DNA of 64,000 bases from Lachnospiraceae bacterium (GTDB taxonomy: Bacteria > Bacillota > Clostridia > Lachnospirales > Lachnospiraceae): assembly GCA_014804755.1 (NCBI GenBank), contig JAAUZE010000031.1:1-64000 (forward strand), in the 5' to 3' direction. Shown in pieces: positions 31,875 through 40,840 of the stretch (positions are counted from its first letter, which is position 1; each line of letters opens with the position of its first letter). Made by a program: the position numbers and the translations under genes. The notes beneath the pieces were generated by a model. The model was not told the origin of the DNA. It made no database searches and saw nothing but the letters and a program-made list of their open reading frames with translations.

Positions 31875-33686
31875 TTAAGCAAACTGCGCGTTATACAGAT
31901 CCGCATAAAATCCATTCTTCTCCATCAGCTCCTCGTGATTTCCCTGTTCTATGATATCGCCGTCCTTCATAACGAGGATCAGGTCTGCATTGCGGATCGT
32001 ACTGAGTCTGTGCGCAATGACGAAACTGGTCCTTCCCTCCATCAGATTATCCATTGCCTTTTGAATTCTATGCTCCGTTCTGGTATCTACCGAAGAGGTT
32101 GCCTCATCCAAAATAAGCACCGGATTATCCGCCAGAATCGCTCTGGCGATCGTAAGCAGCTGCCTTTGTCCTGCCGATACGTTCGTTGCATCTTCATTCA
32201 GTTCAAAGTCATATCCGCCCGGAAGCGTTCTGATAAAATGATCCGCATGGGCTGACTTCGCTGCCGCAATCACTTCCTCATCCGTGGCGTCCAGCCTTCC
32301 ATATCGGATATTATCCATTACACTTCCCTTAAACAGCCATGTATCCTGAAGAACCATGCCAAACGCGTTCCGCAGTTCATTGCGGTTGTATTCTTTCAGA
32401 TTATGTCCATCCAGTTCGATCGCGCCGCTGTTTACATCATAGAACCGCATCAGAAGCTTTACCATGGTAGTCTTTCCGGCTCCGGTCGGTCCGACAATCG
32501 CAATCTGCTGTCCCTGATGGACATGCGCATTAAAGTCTTTGATAATAATCTGGTCTTCATTGTATCCAAATTGCACATGCTTAAAGTCTACGATACCCCT
32601 TACCTGATCGATGGATACCGCATTCTGTGTCGTCTGGTCTTCCTCTTCTTCCTCCAAAAGCTCAAATACCCGCTCGGCCGCTGCAACCATGGACTGCATC
32701 ATATTGGTAACCTGTGCCAGCTGCTGCATCGGCTGGGTGAAATTCTTTACATAAACAATGAATGCCTGAATATCTCCGATCTCAATCGCTCCCCTGATCG
32801 CCAGGAATGCGCCGGAAATGGCCACACCCACATATCCTAAATTCCCGACAAACTGCATGACGGGCATCATGAGCCCGGACAAAAACTGCGATTTCCATGC
32901 CGATTCAAAAAGAACATGATTGGTACGGTCAAACTCCTCGATCACATCTTTTTCTTTTCCAAAGGCTTTTACTACCAGATGCCCCGAGTAATTTTCCTCT
33001 ACCTGACCGTTGATATGTCCCAGATATTCCTGCTGCTGCTTAAAATATTTCTGTGACTTCTTCATTACAAAGCTGATAAAAACCATACTCACCGGAAAAA
33101 TCAAAAGTGTGATCAACGTCATGAGCGGGCTGATCGTCAGCATCATGACCACAACCCCGATCATGGTAGTTAAGGATGTGATCAACTGCGTTACGCTTTG
33201 ATTGAAGCCGTTTCCAAACGTATCCACATCATTGGTGATGCGTGAAAGCACTTCTCCGTTCGTCCTGCTTTCAAAATACTTCATCGGCATACGGTTGATT
33301 TTTTCCGTAAGTTCTTTGCGGAGCTTGTAACAAAGCTTTTGGGTTATGGTAGACATCGTCAGTCCCTGGATCAGATTAAAGACACAGCTTACCACATAGA
33401 GACACAAAACCCAGATCAATATTTTCCCGATATAGGAAAAATCAATTCCTCCCGTTCCCGTAATCTTTCCCATCAGTCCTTCGGATAAGGAAGTTGTCGC
33501 CTTCCCTAATATTTTCGGGCTTGCAATATTAAATACGGCGCTTAAGCTCGCACAGATCATGACCGCGATCACGCCGATCTTATATCCGCCCAGATATTTG
33601 ATGATCTTTTTAATGGTCCCCTTAAAATCCTTTGCTTTTGCGGTCGGGTTTCTTCTTCCCCGTCCTCCCATCATCGGTCCCGGCAT
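31875..33686 (-). CDS. ABC exporter half-transporter (fused permease-ATPase), subunit B
   Basis: A 603-residue half-transporter: six membrane helices in residues 25-320, then the nucleotide-binding domain with Walker A GPTGAGKTT, signature VSAGQRQLL and Walker B PVLILDEATSSVD. A Pro/Gly/Arg-rich N-terminus (MPGPMMGGRGRR) is typical of this exporter type in Clostridia. It pairs with the gene immediately upstream (stop and start adjacent), forming a heterodimer of the multidrug type under MarR control. Confidence 0.93.
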   Translation of the reverse strand: MPGPMMGGRGRRNPTAKAKDFKGTIKKIIKYLGGYKIGVIAVMICASLSAVFNIASPKILGKATTSLSEGLMGKITGTGGIDFSYIGKILIWVLCLYVVSCVFNLIQGLTMSTITQKLCYKLRKELTEKINRMPMKYFESRTNGEVLSRITNDVDTFGNGFNQSVTQLITSLTTMIGVVVMMLTISPLMTLITLLIFPVSMVFISFVMKKSQKYFKQQQEYLGHINGQVEENYSGHLVVKAFGKEKDVIEEFDRTNHVLFESAWKSQFLSGLMMPVMQFVGNLGYVGVAISGAFLAIRGAIEIGDIQAFIVYVKNFTQPMQQLAQVTNMMQSMVAAAERVFELLEEEEEDQTTQNAVSIDQVRGIVDFKHVQFGYNEDQIIIKDFNAHVHQGQQIAIVGPTGAGKTTMVKLLMRFYDVNSGAIELDGHNLKEYNRNELRNAFGMVLQDTWLFKGSVMDNIRYGRLDATDEEVIAAAKSAHADHFIRTLPGGYDFELNEDATNVSAGQRQLLTIARAILADNPVLILDEATSSVDTRTEHRIQKAMDNLMEGRTSFVIAHRLSTIRNADLILVMKDGDIIEQGNHEELMEKNGFYADLYNAQFA

Positions 33687-35948
33687 TTAACATTCCTCCT
33701 TTCCCATGCTCGCAAGAAACTCCTTTTCCGAAAGCTGTGACTGTGCGATCAGCTTATATTCTTCACAGTCTGCCACGAGCTCCTTATGTGTTCCTTTTCC
33801 GATCATTTTACCGTCCTCTAACACAATGATCTGGTCCGCATTCAAGATGGTGCTGACGCGCTGCGCGACAATGATCACGGTCGCATCCTTGGTTTTTTCG
33901 GCAAGCGCTTTGCGAAGCGCGGTATCCGTCTTAAAGTCAAGTGCGGAGAAACTGTCGTCAAAAATGTAGATCTTCGGATGTCTTGCAATCGCTCTTGCGA
34001 TCGACAATCGTTGCTTCTGACCGCCCGAGACATTGGTTCCGCCCTGCGCAATAGCGCTTTCATATTGATCTGCTTTTTCCTCAATAAATTCCGCTGCCTG
34101 CGCGATATGAGCCGCTTCTATAATGTCAGCTTCCGTGGCATTCGGTGCACCATAGGCAATGTTAGAATTGATATCTCCGGAAAACAGAATCGCCTTCTGC
34201 GGAACATATCCGATCTGCCCCCTTAACGCATCAAGCGATAAATCTTTGACATTCATTCCGCCGATTGAGATCTCCCCCTCCGTCACGTCAAAGAATCTCG
34301 GGATTAATTTCACCAACGTAGATTTACCGCATCCCGTGCTGCCGATGATCGCCGTCGTCTGTCCCGGTTTTGCGACAAAATCAATATCTGTCAGCACATC
34401 CTTCCCGCCATCCGGATATTTAAAGCTTACATGCTCAAACCGGACAGTCGCATCTGCAGGCGCTTCCGAAGATGCTCCATCCCTGTCAACAATGGTCGCC
34501 TCCGTATCAAGAACCTCCTGAATACGATTTGCCGCAACCCCGGCTCTCGGCAGCATGATCGATATCATGGTCAGCATCAAAAATCCCATAACGATCATCA
34601 TTGCATAAGTAATAAACGCGGTCATGGCCCCGACCTCTAATACACCGGCGTCAATTTTATGCGCAGCGGTCCAAACGATCAAAATAGAGGTTCCATTCAT
34701 GATCATCATCAGTGTCGGCATCATAAATGTCATGGTTCGATTCGTAAAAAGCATCACCTTTGTCAACCTGCTGTTTGCCTCGTCGAAACGTTCCTCTTCT
34801 TTTTTCTCCCTGCCGAATGCCCGTATTACGGGAATACCGGTCAATATTTCTCTTGCCACCAGATTGACTTTATCAACCAAAACCTGCATGATCTGAAACT
34901 TCGGCATCGCGATCACCATAAGAACGATGATCAGGCATAAGATCAGAGCGATCGCCAAAATAATGATCCAATTCATTCCCGAATTGTAATGGCGGATATT
35001 GATAATGCCGCCGATTGCCAAAATCGGTGCATAGAGCACCATCCGAAGCAGCATGACCGTCACCATTTGAATCTGCTGCACATCATTGGTGCTTCTGGTG
35101 ATCAAAGACGCGGTCGAGAACTTATCCAGCTCTGCATTGGAAAATCCGATTACTTTCCGGAATACCTTGTTTCTCAGATCACGTCCGACGCCTGCAGCGG
35201 TCTTTGACGCAAGAAAACCGACCATGATGGCAGCCAAAGCCATGGCAAAGGCCATTCCCAGCATCTTCCCACCGATCTTCCACAGATAGTCCGTCTGCAG
35301 TTTTTCAAGATCAATCCCACAAAGCTCATACTGGTCTTTCGCAAAATATTTTGCCATGGAATTGATAATGGAATCTCCCAACGCCCCAAGCTGCTCCGCA
35401 AACACACCGCGGATATCCAGCATCAGCGTATCGCTTTCCATATCGATTCCCATATCGGTAAGTGTCTGCTGCACTTTTTTAAACTGCTCTATTTGCTCCG
35501 CACTCATCTGTGTCGGATCCATTGCCGACATATCCATTTGAGGGGCGCTGATGGATGTCATGTCTACACCTTCCAGCTCAGATTCCTGCTGCGACGTCAT
35601 CATATACACGATCGCAATGACCTGCGCAAACTCCTCATCCAAACTGTCCCATTGCTCATCCTCCGCGGATGTCAGCCTGTAATATCCATTTTCTTCTTCA
35701 TAAGTATAGGCGGCTTCCCAATCTTCTTTTTCCTGATCGGTCAGAAAGATTTCTACCTCCATAAACCCTTTTTCCGATAAGTACTCGGGAACCATATGCT
35801 CAATTCCCGAATTGGCAATCCCGACATCGATCAGCTCTGATGTGTAATCAGGCAGCGAGAGATCGCAATATGCCTGAACGATCAAAAGCACGAGTATCAG
35901 TATAACAAAATACCAATACTTTTTGAGATTTCGAAAAATATTTCTCAT
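33687..35948 (-). CDS. ABC exporter half-transporter, subunit A, with outer-loop insertion
   Basis: A 753-residue half-transporter. After a first membrane helix (residues 10-29) an extra 170-residue hydrophilic, Asp/Glu/Gln/Met-rich domain (about 40-205) is inserted before the second helix; it should face outward. The nucleotide-binding domain has Walker A GSTGCGKST near 535, signature VSGGQKQRL and Walker B IYIFDDSFSALD, with Asp in place of Glu after the Walker B Asp, the usual degenerate site of heterodimeric exporters. It overlaps the MarR gene by four bases. Confidence 0.93.
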   Translation of the reverse strand: MRNIFRNLKKYWYFVILILVLLIVQAYCDLSLPDYTSELIDVGIANSGIEHMVPEYLSEKGFMEVEIFLTDQEKEDWEAAYTYEEENGYYRLTSAEDEQWDSLDEEFAQVIAIVYMMTSQQESELEGVDMTSISAPQMDMSAMDPTQMSAEQIEQFKKVQQTLTDMGIDMESDTLMLDIRGVFAEQLGALGDSIINSMAKYFAKDQYELCGIDLEKLQTDYLWKIGGKMLGMAFAMALAAIMVGFLASKTAAGVGRDLRNKVFRKVIGFSNAELDKFSTASLITRSTNDVQQIQMVTVMLLRMVLYAPILAIGGIINIRHYNSGMNWIIILAIALILCLIIVLMVIAMPKFQIMQVLVDKVNLVAREILTGIPVIRAFGREKKEEERFDEANSRLTKVMLFTNRTMTFMMPTLMMIMNGTSILIVWTAAHKIDAGVLEVGAMTAFITYAMMIVMGFLMLTMISIMLPRAGVAANRIQEVLDTEATIVDRDGASSEAPADATVRFEHVSFKYPDGGKDVLTDIDFVAKPGQTTAIIGSTGCGKSTLVKLIPRFFDVTEGEISIGGMNVKDLSLDALRGQIGYVPQKAILFSGDINSNIAYGAPNATEADIIEAAHIAQAAEFIEEKADQYESAIAQGGTNVSGGQKQRLSIARAIARHPKIYIFDDSFSALDFKTDTALRKALAEKTKDATVIIVAQRVSTILNADQIIVLEDGKMIGKGTHKELVADCEEYKLIAQSQLSEKEFLASMGKEEC

Positions 35949-36400
35949 CTTTTTGATTCTCCTTCCTTTCTCATCATGACATTTGCGTTCGCCAGAATCT
36001 TTAATCCGATCTCCTTAAACCGGGCAAGCTCTTCTTCGGAAATCCCTTCAAAGATATCATCCCTGAATTTCCCAGTCACAAAACGGATTTCTTCCACGAC
36101 CTCTTTTGACTGATCAGTCAGATCGAACAACACCATCCGGCGGTCCGTTTCATCCGATTTTGCCGACAAATATCCTTTTTGGCAAAGGGACTCCATCGCC
36201 CTTGAAATCTGTCCCTTGTTCATGTTCAGGCTGCGATAAATGTCCGTTGACGTGATCGAACCGGGTACCTTTGACATGTAAAACAGAATCTCCACCTCAA
36301 TCTGCTTTAGTCCATATTTTTCGCAGACAGGGCTGCAACGATGTTCCATCAGCTTTTTGAACATCCTCCCCCGCAGCATAGTCTCCACCTTCTCATGCAT
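35945..36400 (-). CDS. MarR-family transcriptional regulator
   Basis: A 151-residue winged-helix regulator: SITSTDIYRSLNMNKGQISRAMESLCQKGYL is the recognition part and SDETDRRMVLFDLT the wing. It is the first gene of the ABC exporter operon and its stop overlaps the next start. A perfect palindrome next to the promoter is the likely autoregulatory operator. Release by a drug-like ligand would switch on the exporter. Confidence 0.93.
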   Translation of the reverse strand: MHEKVETMLRGRMFKKLMEHRCSPVCEKYGLKQIEVEILFYMSKVPGSITSTDIYRSLNMNKGQISRAMESLCQKGYLSAKSDETDRRMVLFDLTDQSKEVVEEIRFVTGKFRDDIFEGISEEELARFKEIGLKILANANVMMRKEGESKR

Positions 36401-36498
36401 CTTGTCACCCTCTTTCTGTTCGTTTGATCACTTTCACGCTAATAGCCATGCCTTTCCATAACCTGTATTGCGAGTAAACTACCATATTATGGTTGAAC

Positions 36499-36523
36499 TG
36501 TCAATAAGTTTACTTGTAAACTT
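36499..36523 (-). promoter_or_regulatory. MarR operon -35 box and operator
   Basis: A perfect TTGACA (36499-36504) on the minus strand is directly preceded by the palindrome AAGTTTAC-AA-GTAAACTT (36506-36523). The -10 region 17 bases on is TAGTTT, part of TAGTTTACT, which repeats half of the operator. Repressor bound to either site would block the polymerase. Confidence 0.7.
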
Positions 36524-36672
36524 TTTATAAATAAACTTGTTATGGTCATGTTGAAATCAGGATTTTCTCCTGCTCCAATCGAATTGTATTGAATGCCGGG
36601 TATCCCTGTGATAATATATGGACATTAAATCATTCAACAAATTCTACTCAAAAGTTATGGAGATGTTTTATC

Positions 36673-37194
36673 ATGGAAATCAAAACCAAAAGGCTCCTCA
36701 TCAGAAAAATTGTTGCTGATGATTGGGTAAGCATAAAAAGAATATGGGATAACTTTGGCGTATCAGCGTATGCGAAATATGACGTACCTCATAAATCGGA
36801 AGAAGATGAAATCCGGTCACAAGTGGACAGATGGGAAAGTGCCAATAAAGGGACGGATCACTTGTTTTTTGCGGTATGTCTCGAGAACGAAATGATTGGT
36901 TACATTGATTTTCACAATACCGGCGACGGGTATGACAGCGGGTATTGTTTTCACTCGGATTATCATGGGAAAGGATATGCAAAAGAGAGTTATCAGGCGC
37001 TCATTGGCCTTTTGAAAGATATGGGGGTAAAAAAGCTTACGGCGGGAACCGCAATAAACAATATTCCCTCTATGAAATTATTGCAATCGCTGGGGTTTGA
37101 GCAGACCGGATTAGAAAGCGTATCGTTTTATAAAGATGCTTTTGGAAACGACATCTATTTTGATGGAGGTCTCTTTGAATTACATATACTGTAA
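36673..37194 (+). CDS. GNAT-family N-acetyltransferase (RimJ/RimL-like)
   Basis: A 173-residue acetyltransferase beginning MEIKTKRLLIRKI, with GYCFHSDYHGKGYAKESYQALI carrying the acetyl-CoA loop (Q/R-x-x-G-x-A type, here H-G-K-G-Y-A) and NIPSMKLLQSLGFEQTG near the end. This form acetylates protein N-termini or small amines. The start at 36673 is chosen because upstream residues of the longer frame are not family-like; GGAG stands ten bases ahead. Confidence 0.88.
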   Translation: MEIKTKRLLIRKIVADDWVSIKRIWDNFGVSAYAKYDVPHKSEEDEIRSQVDRWESANKGTDHLFFAVCLENEMIGYIDFHNTGDGYDSGYCFHSDYHGKGYAKESYQALIGLLKDMGVKKLTAGTAINNIPSMKLLQSLGFEQTGLESVSFYKDAFGNDIYFDGGLFELHIL

Positions 37195-37328
37195 ATAGCG
37201 TAGGAAACGGTTAAAAGCAGCTTCATGACTCGTTTGCAGGTTACGAAAAAATATAGCTTTATTTTGTTATATTTGCATGAATTATATTGTTAATGCGCTC
37301 TTACCAAAACAGACAACCGGAAAAGTCA

Positions 37329-37364
37329 AAGCGCCAGCAGATGATTCCTCTATCTGTTGGCGCT
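37329..37364. terminator. Bidirectional hairpin between convergent genes
   Basis: AAGCGCCAGCAGAT pairs with ATCTGTTGGCGCTT around a nine-base loop, one G-U pair, between the GNAT and TPR genes that face each other. T-rich sequence on both sides suggests it ends transcription from both. Confidence 0.7.
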
Positions 37365-37420
37365 TCATTTATCTTACCGTATCATTCGGGCTCGTGATCA
37401 TTATCCCGTAATTTTATGCA

Positions 37421-37855
37421 TCACAAATTCTGCAGTTCCAAATAATCTATAAGTTCCTCCGACTCTGTCCGATCGATCCCACTGCTTAACACAGCAACCG
37501 CCGACTCATAATCCCCCATCTGAACATAAAGATCTGCCAATGCAATATAGGCTTCTGGTTTTGCTGATTCCGACCCGATCGCAGTCTCATATGCCGCAAT
37601 TGCCTGATCATATTGCAGTTCATTTGCATACTGCTGTGCTAAATCCATGTATTTAACATACTTTTTGATTCTCTTGACCGGCTGTTTTTCAAGATATTTA
37701 TAAAAGCTTTCAATATGAGATTCCTGCTTTTCAAAATACCGGTCATATTGTTTTGCATCATTCGCAAATGCTGTATGTGCCGTAAAGTTAAATATCACTG
37801 CTGTTATCAATCCCCCACTCACAATTTTCATGAGACATCCTGATCGTCTTTTCAT
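37421..37855 (-). CDS. Secreted TPR-repeat protein
   Basis: A 144-residue protein with a basic start, a hydrophobic core (VSGGLITAVIFNFTAHTAF) and a likely signal-peptidase site after AFA, then about 110 residues of which 70-140 form two TPR units (YANELQYDQAIAAYETAIG, then YIALADLYVQMGDYESAVAVL). It is probably exported and binds another protein. The start has AGGAGG six bases ahead. It is divergent from the XRE regulator. The partner is unknown. Confidence 0.7.
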   Translation of the reverse strand: MKRRSGCLMKIVSGGLITAVIFNFTAHTAFANDAKQYDRYFEKQESHIESFYKYLEKQPVKRIKKYVKYMDLAQQYANELQYDQAIAAYETAIGSESAKPEAYIALADLYVQMGDYESAVAVLSSGIDRTESEELIDYLELQNL

Positions 37856-37970
37856 AGAACATCCTCCTGTCGTATGTTTTTATGAATACCACTATTCATT
37901 TCATTTGTTTTTATTTTTTGCTCTGATAAAAAATGTCTTTTTCTTATCATATTCGTGGTCAATTTTTAAT

Positions 37971-37982
37971 ATACTATAGTAT
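37971..37982. promoter_or_regulatory. Palindrome between divergent TPR and XRE genes
   Basis: A perfect 12-base palindrome ATACTATAGTAT lies in the AT-rich divergent intergenic region, 115 bases from the TPR start and 68 from the XRE start. XRE-type repressors often bind such sites, so it may be the operator of the 38050 gene, but no binding evidence exists. Confidence 0.4.
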
Positions 37983-38049
37983 TTTTATACAGTCAATCAT
38001 TTTTTTATAATGGTATATAAATAATTGACACATCTATGAGGAAATTCCT

Positions 38050-38331
38050 ATGACACTGAATGAAAACATTAAGCAGCTGCGGATGGCAAGAAACTTGTCA
38101 CAAGTTGATTTAGCCAAAGCCCTAGGCGTCACGAAACAGAGCATATCTAATTGGGAAAACAATAATATCCAACCATCCATTGACATGCTCATTCATTTAG
38201 CAGAATATTTTTCTGTTTCAACGGATTATCTTTTAGGTTTGGATCAACGAAAGTATGTAGAAATCAGCGGCTTAACCGACCAGCAATTGGCTCATATTGC
38301 CGATATTATTAATGATATTCAAGGCAATTAA
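38050..38331 (+). CDS. XRE-family helix-turn-helix regulator
   Basis: A 93-residue DNA-binding protein. Residues 5-60 form the XRE domain: IKQLRMARNLSQVDLAKALGVTKQSISNWENNNIQPS then IHLAEYFSVSTDYLLGLD. The remaining 30 residues are a helix with no visible ligand domain. GAGGAAA stands before the ATG. It is followed by a strong terminator, so it is a single-gene unit, divergent from the secreted TPR protein that it may control. Confidence 0.92.
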   Translation: MTLNENIKQLRMARNLSQVDLAKALGVTKQSISNWENNNIQPSIDMLIHLAEYFSVSTDYLLGLDQRKYVEISGLTDQQLAHIADIINDIQGN

Positions 38332-38361
38332 GCAACGCTTCCAACATCCTTTACCCATACA

Positions 38362-38403
38362 AAAGAGACCGAAACTAATATGATAATCCGTTTCGGTCTC
38401 TTT
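38362..38403. terminator. Strong terminator after the XRE gene
   Basis: A perfect 14-base stem (AAAGAGACCGAAAC and its complement) with a 14-base loop. A-rich and T-rich flanks make it usable in both directions; the convergent nuclease gene ends at 38508. Confidence 0.85.
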
Positions 38404-38507
38404 GCGTTATTGCACATTATTTTTTATAGGTCAATACGACTACCCGTAATTGTTCTTTGCTGATTACTCTCCGTTTTTAAACATGTTTTGTTATAAATTC
38501 ACCGGAA

Positions 38508-39518
38508 TTATGCCAATACCGGTTCTCCCATTTCTATGATCGCCTCTATCTGCTCCCTGCTCTTCTCAGCCACATCTGCGATTTGCTCTAATGTATAGCC
38601 CTTTTTATGCATGCTTAAAATCATCTTTGCTTCTCCGATGGCTTTTCCCTTTGCTTCTCCGATAGCCTCTCCACTTTCCCGAATTCCCTGACCCAGATTG
38701 CACATCTCGTTCACATCCTTTCTGATTTTATCGTTTACCGAAATATCGTATTCCGTTTCTATGATTCTCAATTTCTCATTAACCGGTAAATCCTTAGACA
38801 GCAAAGCGCTCAACAGGCGGTGCAGTTCATACTCCTCATCATGCTCTGGAAGTTCATCTGCTATCCCTATCATAACCATATTCAACAGATCAAGACCGCC
38901 TTTCCACGGATAGGATCCCAACAGATCATCCTTCGTCAAATGCACATAAGACATGCTGTTTTCATCCATGTTCATACAGATCCAGATCGAATACACACGC
39001 CGTATGTCATTATAATTCGTCCCGACAAAATCCCTTTCTTTCTGTGAAGAGATCAGGCGGCACACATAAAAGACTGCCCTGTTCAGGAGATGGTAGCGTG
39101 TTGGTTCATCTTTCTGTGCTTCCAGATTAATGATGACCTTGGAAATCCCATCCATCATTCGCACATAAAAAATAATGTCAAACCGGATAAGCCCCTCATT
39201 GATCTCGGCGTTTTCTGTATTCAGCCCGACAATCCGCTGTCCGTCTTTTCTGCTTTCTGTCAATGCTTTCACACCTGCGGATGATCTGCCACTTGCATTC
39301 GTCCGTCCCGGTTCCACCAAAACGGCACTGACCAATGGTTCACTCTCGATATACGGAGCAATATCCTTTGGATTCATTCCCAAAAATTCATCAACGGTCT
39401 TTGCCAAAATATGCGCCAGTATGATCTTATTTCCCAACAGGCGTTTTACCTTTTCGTCATATTGAACTTCCGCATCCGCCGCATTTACCGCACTTTTTAT
39501 CTCGGTGTCTATCAACAT
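38508..39518 (-). CDS. Rpn-like PD-(D/E)XK nuclease family protein
   Basis: A 336-residue protein of the 'PD-(D/E)XK nuclease family transposase' group frequent in Clostridia. The start EVQYDEKVKRLLGNKIILAHIL, the core RFDIIFYVRMMDGISKVIINLEAQKDE (with D, E-A-Q-K in place of the D..E-x-K nuclease residues) and YLLNRAVFYVCRLISSQ are hallmarks. The C-terminus has a Gly-Glu-Ala repeat (GEAIGEAKGKAIGEAK) before a helical end. The start at 39518 follows GAGGA by ten bases; an earlier ATG at 39581 has no spaced site. Rpn proteins act in recombination or phage defence; the role here is open. Confidence 0.85.
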   Translation of the reverse strand: MLIDTEIKSAVNAADAEVQYDEKVKRLLGNKIILAHILAKTVDEFLGMNPKDIAPYIESEPLVSAVLVEPGRTNASGRSSAGVKALTESRKDGQRIVGLNTENAEINEGLIRFDIIFYVRMMDGISKVIINLEAQKDEPTRYHLLNRAVFYVCRLISSQKERDFVGTNYNDIRRVYSIWICMNMDENSMSYVHLTKDDLLGSYPWKGGLDLLNMVMIGIADELPEHDEEYELHRLLSALLSKDLPVNEKLRIIETEYDISVNDKIRKDVNEMCNLGQGIRESGEAIGEAKGKAIGEAKMILSMHKKGYTLEQIADVAEKSREQIEAIIEMGEPVLA

Positions 39519-39750
39519 ACTGCTGTTATCCTCTTTTGCAGCTCCTACGAGGATTTCACGCACATTCCATATAAAGTACATTCACTCAAAACAATTATAA
39601 TCCGAAGCACATGACGAATCAACTGAAACTCGTTCGTGAATCTCAACAGAAATATGCCCGTATTTTGTCACATCTGCACAGCTTTTTTACGCTTCCACAG
39701 CGCCAAGAATGCCTCCCTGCACCTCAATCGGATTTCCCTGCTCTTGTTGC

Positions 39751-40683
39751 TTATTCCATGTCATTTTCCTTTTTCCAATGCAGCCAATGGATTCCGTCTT
39801 CATAGCCGATTCTTCTATAAAAATCATTTCCGCCGCCGGTCATATACTCCGCGCCCAATCCTTTCAACCGCCTGTAATGTTGGGTAAGCGCAGCCGCTGC
39901 CAGTCCCTTATTCCGATACTCCGGTACCGTACATAAAGGTTCCATATAGGCAAGCCGATTCTCCGGAACCCACCACATTCCCGAAAAGCATACATAATCC
40001 TCCGCCTTATTCGCGATGATCACATTATATTCATAGGTTGCGTGCGGCGGCGGCGCAATCGTGGAACTCAAGACGCCCTGATACGCTTTATGGGGATTCC
40101 AGGATGCTCCCGGATTCGGAATATCCCAGTTTTCAAACGGTCCGAGTTCCTCCGAATTGAAGCCGTTCCAAGTACATCTTGCAAGCTTTAGCGGATCAGC
40201 CGAGAGCGGATCAACAAAATGAAACCCTTTCGGAAGATCATAGTTTAATTCCGATCTTTTAAAATCAAACAACAGATCTACGTTCTCATAGGCCACCTTG
40301 TAGCCCTGTTTTTCTGCCGCCTGTATCAATGCTTTCTGCCCCGAGAAAATCACCAGCTCCCTTTTCCCTCCGATCTCAGGAAAATGACTCTCCGCATATG
40401 CAATCATCTCATCCGCTAATTCTTCATAGCCGGGACGCAAATTAAAAAAGACACTCGTGACAGACGATTCCGTAAATACAAACGCCGCCACCTGATCTCC
40501 ATCCATCCAGAATCTGCTTAAATGAAGATACTCTTTATTCATCCATGTGGATGTGATCGCATACTCAAAAAATGGCGCCGCCACACCATTGGCAAAGTAT
40601 GGTTTGTAAATATCCGTCATAAAATCCCATACAGGATTGATGTCCGTTAATATTTGAAATTGCTTTGTTGTGATATTTTTCAT
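39751..40683 (-). CDS. GNAT-family acetyltransferase, two-domain
   Basis: A 310-residue protein. The C-terminal domain carries LCTVPEYRNKGLAAAALTQHYRRL, the acetyl-CoA loop R-N-K-G-L-A-A, and EYMTGGGNDFYRRIGYEDGIHW. The N-terminal half is a second, degenerate GNAT fold (VVFS-type strands, GQKALIQAAEKQGYKVAYENVDL). The substrate is unknown. The start at 40683 has GGGGG five bases upstream; that ribosome site abuts the last hairpin of the structured element at 40695-40840. Confidence 0.85.
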   Translation of the reverse strand: MKNITTKQFQILTDINPVWDFMTDIYKPYFANGVAAPFFEYAITSTWMNKEYLHLSRFWMDGDQVAAFVFTESSVTSVFFNLRPGYEELADEMIAYAESHFPEIGGKRELVIFSGQKALIQAAEKQGYKVAYENVDLLFDFKRSELNYDLPKGFHFVDPLSADPLKLARCTWNGFNSEELGPFENWDIPNPGASWNPHKAYQGVLSSTIAPPPHATYEYNVIIANKAEDYVCFSGMWWVPENRLAYMEPLCTVPEYRNKGLAAAALTQHYRRLKGLGAEYMTGGGNDFYRRIGYEDGIHWLHWKKENDME

Positions 40684-40694
40684 ACGAACCCCCA

Positions 40695-40840
40695 TGCCGC
40701 TCTTAGCGGCACAAATCTTTCACAGGAAGAATGCCCGTACTTTTGGCATTCTTCGGTGTGAGAAAGGTTCTGCTTTGCAGAACCGCAGAAAATCTTCGCG
40801 AAACGGCCATTGCCGTGAGCGTTAGATTTTCTTCTCACAC
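40695..40840. repeat. Structured intergenic element with three-way junction
   Basis: Nearly every base falls in a perfect inverted repeat. An outer nine-base stem (GTGTGAGAA 40756-40764 with 40832-40840) encloses two arms: GGTTCTGC-TTT-GCAGAACC (40766-40784) and a long arm with outer GAAAATCT (40788-40795 with 40824-40831) and inner ACGGC-CATT-GCCGT (40803-40816). Beside it stand GAAGAATGCC with nine-base loop (40726-40754) and TGCCGCT-CTT-AGCGGCA (40695-40711). It fills the gap between the ABC exporter stop and the GNAT start. There is no T tract. It may act as RNA (minus strand) or be a palindromic mobile repeat. Confidence 0.75.

Noticed and set aside
38508-39518. Insertion sequence transposase
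   Set aside because: Despite the common name, there are no terminal inverted repeats or target duplications around it.
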